Assembly (NCBI GenBank): GCA_026874595.1
Contig: CM049309.1
Location: 56,287,926-56,351,925 of the forward strand
Reading direction: 5' to 3'
Length of the DNA stretch: 64,000 nt
Source: Sipunculus nudus
Taxonomy: Eukaryota > Annelida > Sipuncula > Golfingiida > Sipunculidae
Part shown: piece by piece, positions 24,285 through 36,572 of the stretch
How positions within the stretch are numbered: the stretch's first letter is position 1
Layout: each line of letters starts with the position of its first letter
Made by a program: the position numbers and the translations under genes
The notes under the pieces: model-generated
Told to the model about the DNA's origin: nothing
Database searches by the model: none
The model's input: only the letters and a program-made list of their open reading frames with translations

Positions 24285-25261
24285 TGTTGATGGACCAGCG
24301 CGCACGGATCTTGCGCAGTCCCCTATATCATGGAAACTAAATGAATGTTTTTTTTTGCAAAATAGGACTGACTATTATGAATAATACTGGAAGACTAAAA
24401 AGCACATAAATTTCGCATATCAGTGCCTATTTATAAAATAAAATGATGAAAAAATGTTTCATGTAAACTTAACAAATTGACATTGTTGTATGTGACCATT
24501 TATCTAAGCAAACATGAAAACCTGGAAAATCTCTTAACTTTATTGGGGTAACATCTTGTCCATCATATTCTTATGGTTCCTGTGTGTATTTTTATTGACA
24601 GCTGGTGATATAACATTCTTCTTGGTACATACTGTTTGGGATTAAGCTCTTTCCCTGTATGTTTCATGATTAAACATCCCCTACAATCAGAGTTCATTTT
24701 TTTTTACCCTCAGGTAAACGCTTTAATTAGAAGCAATTAACATTCTGCAGAACAACTCGCTTTAAAAAATCTATTGTGCCATAGAGTATTAAACCTTCTA
24801 GATAATTAATGTTTTGAATTATGGGTTTTACCTGCAGAATTAACTGTTTTTATCATTTTTACATGCTTATTTTTACATACATAGTCAAATACATTCTGAG
24901 TGTTATTTTAATGTATTTTAATGTATTATTTTTATGCATTTATTTATTTACGTTTATGTAATGAATTGCAAGTCAACAACAATTTCCTGGAACTGAAGAC
25001 TAATAAATGTTATCTTAACTTATCATAATTGAAAATAAAAATTATGTGTGTCCTTCATGAATATGGTAACAGTGAATATATATAGATGCCAATATATACT
25101 GGAAAAAGAGTCGGTTGTATAAAGGAAACACAGGCATATTATGAAGAAAGGTAATATGGATGGTTGGATGTGATCTTATTTCATACACTAACATTATTTG
25201 GATTTATCTTTTTGATTAATTTATACGTAAATTCCTTTTATCTGCATATGTACAATGCCTC

Positions 25262-25272
25262 AATAATAATAA

Positions 25273-25303
<31 letters not shown>

Positions 25304-25347
25304 AATAAAAATATAATAACAACAATAACATCAACAACAACGACAAC

Positions 25348-25386
<39 letters not shown>
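25262..25386. repeat. (AAT)n microsatellite in the divergent promoter region
   Basis: AAT repeats interrupted by AAC-rich units. Confidence 0.9.
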
Positions 25387-25388
<2 letters not shown>

Positions 25389-25494
25389 TATTAATAAAAA
25401 TAATAATAACAGTCATAATCATATTAAAATTATATAACCATAACAATATAACGCATATAAATAACTATAATAGTTACTGCAACAAACCTTTAAT

Positions 25495-25503
25495 TAATAT
25501 ATA

Positions 25504-25554
<51 letters not shown>

Positions 25555-25564
25555 TTATATATAT
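25495..25564. repeat. (AT)n microsatellite in the divergent promoter region
   Basis: Long AT run about 240 bp upstream of the INIP start. Confidence 0.9.
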
Positions 25565-25800
25565 GTGTCATGTTGCTCATATAAAATAATTCTCCATTAT
25601 ATTTCTCAATTTTCCATGTTCCACTATAATCATTCTTATACTCACCAGATGGCGCTACATTCGAATAAATTGGTGTAACATAAAAATTAATTATCCAAGA
25701 TATTTCACCATCTGGTGTTCATGCATGAAGCAGCAGGACTATAACAACAGCTGACGTAAATCCTTTTGCAGATTAGTAAAATATTATAGGTATCACACTC

Positions 25801-25831
25801 ATGGCCTTCCAAGCTCCGCCGCCAGGGCAAG
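25801..25831 (+). CDS. INIP: INIP exon 1 (start codon)
   Basis: Encodes MAFQAPPPGQ, phase 1 at donor GTATAA. The start was chosen because it joins in frame to exon 2; the short Gln/Pro/Gly N-terminus resembles that of the family. Confidence 0.8.
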
Positions 25832-25902
25832 GTATAACTTTCATGACTGAACTATTTGTCATAACGCACATTTACTTTACAGTTGAAAGTACCTTTGTTT
25901 AT

Positions 25903-25953
<51 letters not shown>

Positions 25954-28900
25954 CTCTCTCAGGCCTGTTTGATATAAGCTTTAAAACAAACAGGCATTGA
26001 TAATAGAACTTCTGACAAGAAATTCTGACAGATTCATACCATATACTTCATTCAAATGAACTAAAATGTATAAATTTATGAAATTATTTTAATAAGAGTG
26101 GGCAATACGGCCAATACCCAACTTAACAGCGATATAGTAAATTAATACACTAATTATTTATATTTACTGAATGGTGTAAAGAAGCTCAAGAAATCCAACC
26201 AAGTACATTAGTCAGAAATCAGGACTCAAATACTTGGGTAAGTCTAATTTTATAAGCCTGTCTGTGACGGGACATATTATGGTATACCCACCGCCCGTCT
26301 ATTGGTTAACTTTTAGTGTCGCCACGATAACTTACTGGGGCTGTGATGGATTTTCATGAAACTCACCATAACTACTTACCAATAGACTCACATGAGTTTG
26401 ATTATGCGCAAAACGTGCATATTAAATAAGGTCAGAGGTCACTAAGCTAATTTGTGGTGTCCCTGCGATAACTAACAAGGAATATGATAGATTTTGTTAA
26501 AAATCAACAGAAATGTTAATAAATAAAATATCTTGCTTAGTTCAAATTCAAGCAAAATTCAGGCATGTTAAATGAGGTCAGAGGTCACCACACTTTGCAG
26601 GCACCCTGGTGACTTACCAAAAAACCCTATGGATTTTCATGAAACTCATTATATACATTTACTGATGGAGTTTCTCACCTCAATTAAAATCTCAGCAAAA
26701 TTCATGTACATATTTAATGAGGTCAGAAGTCACCACACTTTGGTGGCACTGCCCAGACACCACTCTAATCCATCAGAGTTTCTTACCTGATTAACATTCT
26801 CAGCATATTCATGCATATTTTATGAGGCCAGGGGTCACAAAATATGCAACAGGCATATTAGGCACCATTTTTGGTGCTCTTGTTATATATGTAAACATTT
26901 ATTGATTAAATAAAATTTTATATATCAAATACTTATTTACCTACTAATATGAATAAGATGTTCTGCACATTTAAGTTTCTAATTGTCCCTTCACATGATT
27001 TACAAGTTCAAGCCATTATACCATCTTATGTGTGACCAGCACTTGTAACATTTGGTAATAGTAAAAATTCATCAAAGGAGCCAATTCACATACCAGGTGT
27101 GTAAAATATACATAAAGTGTAATGTTTTCTCCTTGAATTATCATGGTAATGGTATCAGAAAATCTTCTGTTTTAAATCTGTTTGCATACAAGTTCACAAG
27201 TGAATAAAAATTTGCACTGGGCATGAGGCAGTGGGTAAAAAAATAAACATACTGCATGGCAACTTGACCAGCTGAGCTGGTAGTTGTATGTACCATGCAA
27301 CTTCCACAAATCAAGATTCTTTTCATACTTCAAACTGGTGTTTCTTCTTTCATGTTTCCTCTTTTAGTATGGGAGTTATTGTGCATGGGCAAGATTGATC
27401 TTTTGGTCACATAGTCTTGTTGTTGTAACAAAAAAATTGGACTTCTGTTACTGACTCACAAACAGAACCATAACATGTTGTAAAACAGATCAGTAGAGAT
27501 AGTAAGTCTATCTTCTTGGATCATTTTGATGGGAAACTTTTTGTATTCACTCGAAATAAACTATAAGAATGAGAAAATACACATTTTTTCTTATGTTTAC
27601 GTGAGTTTAAAATTCCCACCCTGTGTATTATTTCATTGTAAATGTTTTCTTGCAAACTGGAGAAATGGTGATGTGTCTGATTCAAGACAAAATTTGCTTC
27701 TGATTTCCTCCCTGTAAATTATTCAGATAAATAAATGGTAATTTTTTTCTATAGATGAACACAGGTCACATGATTGGCTGTGATACAGCAGGCTACAACT
27801 TGATCTGGCAATGCTAAAGATTCTCAGTCAAATCTGGTGTGTCACTATCCAGCAATTGTGTTCTGATGATCATGATCTAAGGATCAGGCAATTTCTGACT
27901 GTAGTGTGTGATTGTTAAGCAGTATGCTCAGAATCAGTATTTTGGTCACTTTAAAGTTTAGAGGATTACATAACATTCATGTGAAATCCCACCAACTTGC
28001 TTTGTACCACAATAAAAAGGTGTCATAGCTGATCTTGTGAACAACAATACTGCTTTCTAGAATATAATGATAGTTTGTAGATGCCATAAAACTTTTCTGA
28101 CAGGTTTTTGAGGACTTCAGAGTTATTTTGGACTATTATAATCAGTGGTCATGTTTACCTCTTTCCCGATTGTAACATTAAACTTGTTTTAATTATTATG
28201 ATAGGAAATAATCATTTATACCTGTCTTTATTTTAGTGAGGGAGAACAGGCGCATTTTAGAACAGCTGGAAGAGCAGAAGAAGAGATTAAGAATGCAAAC
28301 ACAGAGTGGAAATCCTCCTCCTGGGGGGGCCACCCCAGCCACAGTGTCACCAGGGTAAATATGTAAAAAAATTTAACTGGCTGTTTATATATTGATATTG
28401 GCAGGAGACCAAAATTTGGAGAAACATCTTGACTTTCTTGTATAAACTGATTAATGTGTGATAAAATATATAAAGTGATTACTCATACATGAGAGTGAGT
28501 ACCAAGATATAATATTCAAATAATCCTTTTCAGAGAAAACTTTGTTAAGATGAAATATAATGGGATGAAGCTTGTTGCACAAGTAGGAAGCTAGTGGTTG
28601 CTATAAATAAATATATTCTCTAATGTTCACATAATTTTGATCTTAAAATTAAAATAGACTAGAAAATGGTTATGTAATATAACTATTTGCTTTTTAATTA
28701 TATTTTTTCTGTATTTTCAGCCCCAATTCCATTCCTCCAACGATACAGGTAAGCAAGACTTACAATTTTGGGCATATTTTGTGATTCTCCTGACCATGTC
28801 CATGTCAGTATGGCAGCTTTTGTACAGCAGATGAATGTTACATTCTGCCAAGATTTATTTTACAAGAAACTTTGTACAGATTAATATAAATTGATATTCC

Positions 28901-31900
28901 TCAAAACTTATGGAACATCTTTGCTTAATCTTTGCTTTAAATCTTTGTTTAACTGTGACAGTTACGGCCACAGGGCCCACTTCATGAGAAAGCTTGTGGA
29001 TCCATTTTAAGCCAAACTGTTTGACCAAAACCTTTCATCTTGCACATATGGCTCACCCACCCATAGATGAAGACCACTTTCGATTTTGAGGTTACAGGGT
29101 CAAAGGTCACTGCCACAGGGCCCACTTCATGAGAAAGCTTGTGGACCCATTTTAAGCCAAACTGTTTGACCAAAACCTTTCATCTTGCACATATGGCTCA
29201 CCCACCCATAGATGAAGACCACTTTCGATTTTGAGGTTACAGGGTCAAAGGTCACTGCCACAGGGCCCACTTCATGAGAAAGCTTGTGGACCCATTTTAA
29301 GCCAAACTGTTTGACCAACCCCTTCATCTTGCACATATGGCTCACTCACCCATAGATGAAGACCACTTTCAATTTTGAGGTTTCAGGGTCAAAGGTCACT
29401 GCCACAGGGCCCACTTCATGAGAAAGCTTGTGGACCCATTTAAAGACAAACTGTTTGACCGAAACCTTTCATCTTGCACATATGGCTCACCCACCCATAG
29501 ATGAAGACCACTTTCGATTTTGAGGTTACAGGGTCAAAGGTCACTGCCACAGGGCCCACTTCATGAGAAAGCTTGTGGACCCATTTTAAGCCAAACTGTT
29601 TGACCAAAACCTTTCATCTTGCACATATGGCTCACCCACCCATAGATGAAGACCACTTTCGATTTTGAGGTTACAGGGTCAAAGGTCACTGCCACAGGGC
29701 CCACTTTTAAAAAGCTTGTGGACCCATTTTAAGCCAAACTGTTTGACCAAAACCTTTCATCTTGCACATATGGCTCACCCACCCATAGATGAAGACCACT
29801 TTCGATTTTGAGGTTACAGGGTCAAAGGTCACTGCCACAGGGCCCACTTCATGAGAAAGCTTGTGGATCCATTTTAAGCCAAACTGTTTGACCAAAACCT
29901 TTCATCTTGCACATATGGCTCACCCACCCATAGATGAAGACTACTTGTGATTTTGAGGTTACAGGGTCAAAGGTCACTGCCACAGGGCCCACTTCATGAG
30001 AAAGCTTGTGGACCCATTTTAAGCCAAACTGTTTGACCAAAACCCTTCATCTTGCACATATGGCTCACCCACCCATAGATGAAGACCACTTTCGATTTTG
30101 AGGTTACAGGGTCAAAGGTCACTGCCACAGGGCCCACTTCATGAGAAAGCTTGTGGACCCATTTTAAGCCAAACTGTTTGACCAAAACCTTTCATCTTGC
30201 ACATATGGCTCACCCACCCATAGATGAAGACCACTTTCGATTTTGAGGTTACAGGGTCAAAGGTCACAGCCACAGGGCCCACTTCATGAGAAAGCTTGTG
30301 GACCCATTTTAAGCCAAACTGTTTGACCAACACCTTTCATCTTGCATATATGGCTCACCCACCCATAGATGAAGACCACTATGGATTTTAAGGTTATGGG
30401 GTCAAAGATCACCGCCACAGGGCCCCCCTTTTTGAAAAAACTTGTGGACCCATATTATGCCAAACTGTTTGACCAAAACCTATCTTGCTCGTATGACTCA
30501 CCCACCCATGGATGGAGAACCCTATTTAGTTTGAAATCACAGGACCAAAGGTCAAAGCCAGAGAGCTGGCCTCCTCATTTTCACACATGTAATACACCCA
30601 TTCTAATTATGCCCCTTGCGAGCGGATGCTCCGATTTGCGGTGTTCTTGCTTATATTATTTTGACAAAATCGTGCACATGCATAACTTTCCATTCTTTGG
30701 ATATACAGGTGGAGGGACCAGAATTCCATTATTATTTAAATACAGTGAATAAACTGTCTTTGCCCAGTAAAGATGTTTAGAATTTATCATTTGTGTTTTA
30801 TCTTTTTACACTTACAGCCAAGTGGGCCAGATGCCTCACACATGACTCCAGCACAGAGGGCAGCATTGCAGGTCAGCTGGTGTTTCTTGCTTTGTACTTG
30901 ATTTTTAAGTAATTTTCTACTTCATTAGATGATCAGAATATAAATCTTATAATATGACCAGGTGAGGTTATTTTTCAATTAATATGTTAAATTATTTTTA
31001 TATGCCCATCTATGATGGGAAGTATTCTGGTATACCCACCAACCGTCCGCCCTTTAACCTAAGTGTTGTTGCAATAACTTTAAGGTATCTTTACGAAACT
31101 CACCATAACTACTTATCAATAGATTATCTCACCCCAATTCAATTATGGGCAAAATCCACACATATTTAATAAAGTCAGAGGTCACTAGACTTCTTTTGCT
31201 GCAAAGACTAACAAGGAATATGATGGATTTTGATCAAACTCAACAGAAATGTTAATCAGTAAAATATCTAAATTCCATTTCCAGCAAAATCCACACATAT
31301 AATGAGGTCAGAGGTCACCGAACTTTGGAGGCACCTTGGTGACTTCCCAGAAATCCTATGGTGTTTCAGAAACTCATTATAAATATTTATATTTTTATAC
31401 ATTATACATTAACCAATAGTGTTTCTCACCTCAATTACATTCTCAGCAAATTCAGGCATATTTAATAAGGTCAGAAGTCACCGAACTGCTTTGTACAGGC
31501 CTATTTCTGGTGTCGCCGTGATAATAATCAAGGAATATAATGGATTTTGATATAACTCAATATGAAAATTAATCAATATAATATCTCACCTAAGTTAGAT
31601 TTCCAGCAAAATCTATGCATATTGAATGAGGTCAGAGGTCCCCACACTTTCCTGACACCACCCTGACTTACCAAAAATCTGATGGATTTTCATATAACTC
31701 ATGACGAGTATTAGCCAGTACAGTTTCTCCCCTGAATTATATTCTCAGCAAATTCATGCATATTTAATGAGGTCAGAGGTCACAAAATATGCAACGGGCT
31801 TCATATGCACTATTGGCTCTGGTTTCATTGGTAATGCTATTTTATTCTTGTTTAGATTATAAAAAAATATTTGTCTAAAAAATGTAGCCATATCTTATTC

Positions 31901-32234
31901 TAAATAATTTCTCAATCAATATAGACTTTAACAGCTGGAACGGGTTATAGAATTAAATATGTTCTAAATATAGAAAATTATCATATAATGACACTGACCC
32001 TGCTAAATAAAAGAGAAGATGTGGTGGTACATATAACAAGCATCAAAAGAGGAAAAAATTTGTTTGTATATATATTTAAAAAGCCAGTGCAGATTGTGGA
32101 AGCCAACATTTACTGAGTACTTTTTTTCTTTTCAGCATGCACATGCCAACTCTGTTGGGTACTTTATCACACAAGACTCATCTTTTGGAAATCTTATATT
32201 ACCAGTTATACCAAGGTTGGAGAAACCACAGTGA
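25801..32234 (+). CDS. INIP: INIP / SOSS complex subunit C, complete
   Basis: Five exons give a protein of about 109 residues; human INIP has 104. INIP is the small subunit of the SOSS (sensor of single-stranded DNA) complex with INTS3 and a SOSS-B OB-fold protein, which acts in homologous-recombination repair and the G2/M checkpoint. The diagnostic C-terminus is clear: AALQHAHA, GYFITQDSSFGNLILPV and IPRL, nearly identical to the family. The N-terminal helix (RENRRILEQLEEQKKRL) corresponds to RVAILAELDKEKRKLL in human. The middle is a Pro/Gly-rich linker that differs from vertebrates. All splice phases agree, and there is one clear stop at 32232-32234. Confidence 0.95.
25903..25961. repeat. 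(CT)n microsatellite in INIP intron 1
   Basis: CT run starting 72 bp after the exon 1 donor. Confidence 0.9.
26255..26885 (+). repeat. AGGTCA-repeat dispersed element in INIP intron 1
   Basis: About four degenerate units of 140 bp, each with a GAGGTCAGAGGTCAC-like motif and a GATGGATTTTCATGAAACTC motif. Starts near GGTATACCCACC and ends near CACAAAATATGCAACAGGC. A second copy lies at 31003. Confidence 0.65.
28237..28354 (+). CDS. INIP: INIP exon 2
   Basis: 118 nt, phase 1 to 2, acceptor ATTTTAG, donor GTAAAT. Carries the amphipathic N-terminal helix ENRRILEQLEEQKKRLRMQ and a PPPGG linker. Confidence 0.92.
28721..28748 (+). CDS. INIP: INIP exon 3 (28 nt)
   Basis: Short exon encoding PNSIPPTIQ, phase 2 to 0, with a strong pyrimidine-tract acceptor (TTTTCAG) and donor GTAAGC. 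Confidence 0.85.
28962..30620 (+). repeat. 145-bp tandem array in INIP intron 3
   Basis: Eleven units of 145 bp (unit marker CACAGGGCCCAC at about 28969, 29114, 29259 and so on to 30415), more than 95% alike in the middle and decaying at the right end. Nine units carry an exact GGGTCAAAGGTCA. Confidence 0.92.
30818..30871 (+). CDS. INIP: INIP exon 4
   Basis: 18 codons, phase 0 to 0, acceptor TTACAG, donor GTCAGC. The end, AQRAALQ, matches the AAQQKAALQ that precedes HAHA in human INIP. Confidence 0.92.
31003..31815 (+). repeat. AGGTCA-repeat dispersed element in INIP intron 4
   Basis: Same family as 26255-26885: GGTATACCCACCAACCGTCC at the start, CACAAAATATGCAACGGGC at the end, with about five degenerate units carrying AGGTCAGAGGTCAC. 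Confidence 0.65.
32136..32234 (+). CDS. INIP: INIP exon 5 (C-terminus and stop)
   Basis: 32 codons plus TGA, acceptor TTTTCAG. Encodes HAHANSVGYFITQDSSFGN and LILPVIPRLEKPQ, the conserved signature of the family. Confidence 0.96.
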   Translation, partial: HAHANSVGYFITQDSSFGNLILPVIPRLEKPQ

Positions 32235-33037
32235 CAAAAATAATAGGACAAAATAATTAGAGAATCAACAAGAATATCACACTATGTGAACAAAAGTATT
32301 CAAGTGGGGAAGGATCGACCCAGCTTGGTCAAGCCGACTGCTGTGAGCCAGATATTATGTTATATTTGGTGGAGATTCTGTATGGTTACAGAGTTCATGG
32401 GTAATGTGCCAGAACAGCATTAAATTATGTGAACTACAAACAATGATGTGGTGCTTGGGAGAGATGGACTACTAGTCCCATCACACTGACCGAATCAGTG
32501 GAGAATTATGAGGAACTGCTGTTTAAATTATGGATTTACCTTTCCTGCTGTGCATGGTGAATTTTGTACAAACTATTTCTTAACAAAGCATGTTTAAAAT
32601 ATAGAAATGGCTTGATGTAGGATGATCAGTGACATATAAGGCAAAATTTTAAATGTTAAATAGTCTTCATTTTCCAATTTGTAGTGAATGTAAGATAGGA
32701 AACGGCAATTTTATAGAATGAAATGGCACATATTATGAAATATTTAGTGTTTGAGAAATGATTTGTTTGAATTGAAAAGTTTAGTAAGTAACAAAGACTT
32801 CTTTAAATCAGGAGACTGGGACATTGTGGATTTTACAATACTTATAAACTTTCTGCCGGTTTACAATATCACTGTTTAAAAAAAAAAAAGAAATGAATGT
32901 TCCCTTGGTAAAGGTGAAGTTATCATAACATATTTTGCATATTTAGGAAATATTTCTGGGCTTGTAGACAAAATCATCATTCCTTGAAAATTTGTTATTA
33001 GCATGCATATTATACCATATCTGTTATTACAAATAAA
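32235..33037 (+). promoter_or_regulatory. INIP 3' UTR candidate with AATAAA at 33032
   Basis: AT-rich non-coding sequence after the INIP stop. The first convincing poly(A) signal (AATAAA at 33032-33037) is followed within 30 bases by a T/G-rich stretch. The exact cleavage site cannot be read. Confidence 0.4.
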
Positions 33038-36000
33038 TCATATTCAAGTCATTTTGTGAGTTTTCATCAAGAGGGGAATTTAAAAAGAATGAAGATACAC
33101 CAGCATATAATTATTCTCTCTCTGTGAATTACAACAACAAGTGTCTTCTAAACAAATATATTTGTAAGAGATCATACGAGCAATACAAAGCTTGTCATAA
33201 AAATACCTCCAGGAATCAAGAATGATATACAAGAGTATTTTGATCATCATTTGAAGATAAATATTCAAAGCATTAACTTTTTTTTTAAGATAAATATGAA
33301 TAATATTCTAAAGTCTTTCTGATTTCACATCACTTACACCAGGATATGAAACTGGTTTTGTTATTTTAATGAAGTTGCACAAATTTATGGTACAGTATTA
33401 ATGATATGCTAAAATGTAATACTACTTTTGCTGACTGGATTATCAGTATTATTATCAAGGCTCTTGATTGTCATGTTACCTTTCATCCTAAAACCATCAT
33501 ATTCCTAATAACATTCGGTAAAAGAGAAAACTTGTACCCTGGATGGTATGAACAATACATCTATATGTTAATATTATATTATGCTCTTTTAAGTTACTTC
33601 CAATTTTAAGAGCACAACATTTCGCTAAACCATATTTTATTACTTGGTGTTGCTGGACTAGTATTATCAATACATATAAGTAAATGCCTGCTTTGAAAGA
33701 AACATACATCATGATGTAGATAAATCATAATTTAATATATCCTTTGTAGATAAATCATAATTTAATATATCCTCTTTAAAACAATTCTGAATAGAGTACA
33801 TAGAATGTATGTAAATATACAGATCTAGAAATAAAGATTCATGATATGTTAGTTTTTACAGCTGCTGACATCAGCCTTGGTTCTCTGTGTGACACATACT
33901 GCAGTAGTTGCCTTTTTGTTCACAATGGTTTCAAATCTTCACAAAAAGAAGTAACTGGGAAACAAAACCTTGGTCATCAAAAGCAAGTGAAAAGAAAAAT
34001 GATTGATATTATAATTATCAGAATATTTTGAATATTTACCATATATCAAAGATTGCTAATAATACTATAAACGGTATAAGATCATTCAAATTATCAGCTT
34101 GTAATTCAGATTAATTTCTACATGTTTGATATTCACTTGAGTTCCTGTCCAATTGTTGATTTTGTGCTCATATGATTTCATATAATTGATTCATATTACA
34201 ATGGATATACTCGGTGTTGGTTATTGTATGGTGAGATCATGAAAATGGAACTTCTTTGAAACACTGGAAAAGTGAAAATCAGAAAAATTAAAAGAAATTT
34301 AATATGAAGCCTGTCAGAGTATATTATACCCTAATTAGCATTTCATTAGCATACACTATCCAAGACATTCATAAATAATGTTTTATAACACTTTAAACTT
34401 GATATGTGTGATTATAAATGTAATCAGTCTAACATGGAATACCTAGCATCACATTTGTATGTTAGCTTAACCAGAATACAACCGAGATCAGAATAGTCAA
34501 ACTCTGCAATAAATAATCATGCTCAGTCTTAAATTCCAGTTTATAAATATATCTTAATAAGTATACTGGCCCTCTTAAATAAGTTGGAATGTGGGTAAAC
34601 ACACAATTTATTTTTCCCAAAATCTGCTCCTCATACATAGATGAACAAATAAAGTATATTTTTTAACAAAATAATGCTCAAAGCTGGTTGTTTTAATTAC
34701 TGTCCATAAATATATAAAGAGAAACATTACAGACATATAAACTAATGAAAAACAAGGCCTGTAGGTGATAAAACTTTGCATAACAAGTATAAATTTTCTC
34801 ATATCACAACACTTTGTATAAAATTTATTCTATATTATATGATAGAAGATAGAATGACATGATGCATTTTGCATCCTGCAATTCTTTAAGTATTACTCTA
34901 TAAATACCATGACATTCCACATGAAAAAAAAACTATCAGTGAGTTAAAATTTGATGTTAAACTTCCATTATAAACTGTGTACAGTGTTAGAATATCAAAT
35001 TAAAAAAAAAATTAAGGCATAGTTTATTATACACAAAGTCTAACATACATTAGCATGCACCATTGTGTCTGTTCAGTGCTGACAATATTAAGTGTTCTGC
35101 CAATAAGGGGTTATAAGAACGGAGTGGTGTTCTGTATGGTGCATGTCAATAATATAAAAGTTAAACATTAGAATAACAAATTTAAATCTATGTACAAAAT
35201 CAAACAGAATCATTTAGTTTGGCAACTAAACCCGTTAAGCTATATGGAAGCACTTAACTGATACTTGAAAAAAGCTACACATTTTTTATTGTCAGCAAAC
35301 CAACTATGATAAAATAATGAAACAACTATATATTTCACAGTCAAACTTACGAAAGAACAAATTCAAAATGACATTTCAGAGAGAAGAAGTGCAAAGCAAC
35401 AGACAATAATCTGAGATTCACTGAGTTGTGTATTATATCAGAGTATTAGCAGGAAAAAATATTGAGTTAGTTAAGTGAGCAGATACAAAGTATATTTAAG
35501 ATCTGAGTAATTGGACATTCTTTAAGAAATTGCTGCCGTTTATATATAAGAAAAAGATGCAGGCAAATGGCCTGGAAAATACCCCCACCCCCATTTCTTT
35601 CCAAAGTCCAACAGCTTAAATAAATAATCAATAAAGACATTTCAAAAGCAAGAGCGAATATTCTTAGCACCATCTCAAACGTATCCATCAATACTAAATA
35701 TACAGTATATAAGAGTATCACCAGGCAACAGTAGGACAGACAGTATTCCTAATCTAATCACTGTATAAAAGAGACCATCCCTCAGACCTATATTGGTTGT
35801 CACAAGGTGCACACAACCAGATCTGAAGCACATTTTAATGCCGAGGGTTTGTAGATATGGTGGGTTACAGCATGTCTGTGTGTATATATATATATATGTG
35901 GAGGAATCATCAAGTTCAGTGAGATGTATAAGTTGTTGCACGCTTCATGTTAAGCCGTCTGATGACTTAACTGGTGTGGTTTGTTAACAGCTGGTTCTAC

Positions 36001-36545
36001 ACCATGGAACACACTTGCAGTAGTTTCTTGCATGACAAACAATAGATATTATATATTTATTTGTGCAGGAGTGCTAAATGCTGGTGTGACCAACCAGAAA
36101 ATCTTTCAGACTGTTATATCATTCTATTGGTCTCATCATTTAGAATCCTTTAAGGTAGCATGTTTGAAAATATGCTATGGATGAGTGTGAGATATCCAGC
36201 CAGAAGGGTGTACAAATAATATATTTAATATCCATTAATGGCTGCCAGGAAAGGAGCATCTATGTGTCACCACTGTATAAGGAAGCCTAACTAAATCAGG
36301 TACCTAACCTGTTGTTTATCACATGCATGTCTCATGAGGCATAAGCTAATGTACATCAAACACTACAGCTGTTGATATGGTAATGATTTTGAAGTTTTGG
36401 TACTTTGTAGTTTTGATTTAATATTGCTACACAGATCTGTAGTTTTGTTGCCCTCAGGATGACATGGCTGGTCTACTGTGTTCCCAGTGATGTCACTGAA
36501 GGTAAACCTGGCCATGGAGAAGCTGTCAGTCCCTTACAACAGGTA
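33038..36545. other. Convergent intergenic region; TRP 3' UTR at right end
   Basis: Between the 3' ends of INIP and the TRP gene. No coding exon seen. Holds a 28-bp direct duplication (33715-33774) and AT-rich unique sequence. The TRP 3' UTR must lie at the right end; a minus-strand AATAAA near 36057 is one possible poly(A) signal. Confidence 0.4.
33715..33774. repeat. 28-bp direct duplication
   Basis: GATAAATCATAATTTAATAT and flanks present twice in tandem. Confidence 0.85.
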
Positions 36546-36572
36546 TTAACACTCTGTATCACCAGCTGTCTC
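36546..36572 (-). CDS. TRP channel last exon and stop
   Basis: Acceptor CTTTCAG is followed by ETAGDTEC and TAA. Phase 0 matches the previous exon. No longer open extension exists. Confidence 0.75.
   Translation of the reverse strand, partial: ETAGDTEC

Larger units (their letters stand above)
24285..25800. promoter_or_regulatory. Divergent promoter region between SNX30 and INIP
   Basis: Only 1,516 bp separates the two start codons, which point away from each other. It must hold both 5' UTRs and, unless there are distant non-coding first exons, both promoters. No TATA box stands out next to either start. The middle is dominated by an AAT-rich microsatellite and an AT run. A GATGGCGCTAC stretch near 25650 resembles a partial CTCF-type core (weak). 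Confidence 0.6.

Noticed and set aside
28982-30333. Repeated antisense open frames of about 63 codons
   Set aside because: They are the translation of the 145-bp intronic tandem repeat.
28962-30620. CRISPR-like array
   Set aside because: Whole 145-bp units repeat without unique spacers, in an animal intron.
34140-34330. Similarity to 54590-54790 (AACACTGGAAAAGTGAAAATCA), possible dispersed repeat
   Set aside because: The shared stretch is short and the edges cannot be defined by eye.
35052-35147. Inverted pair CATGCACCAT / ATGGTGCATG about 80 bp apart, possible MITE
   Set aside because: Only 10 bp match, with no target duplication and no second copy seen.
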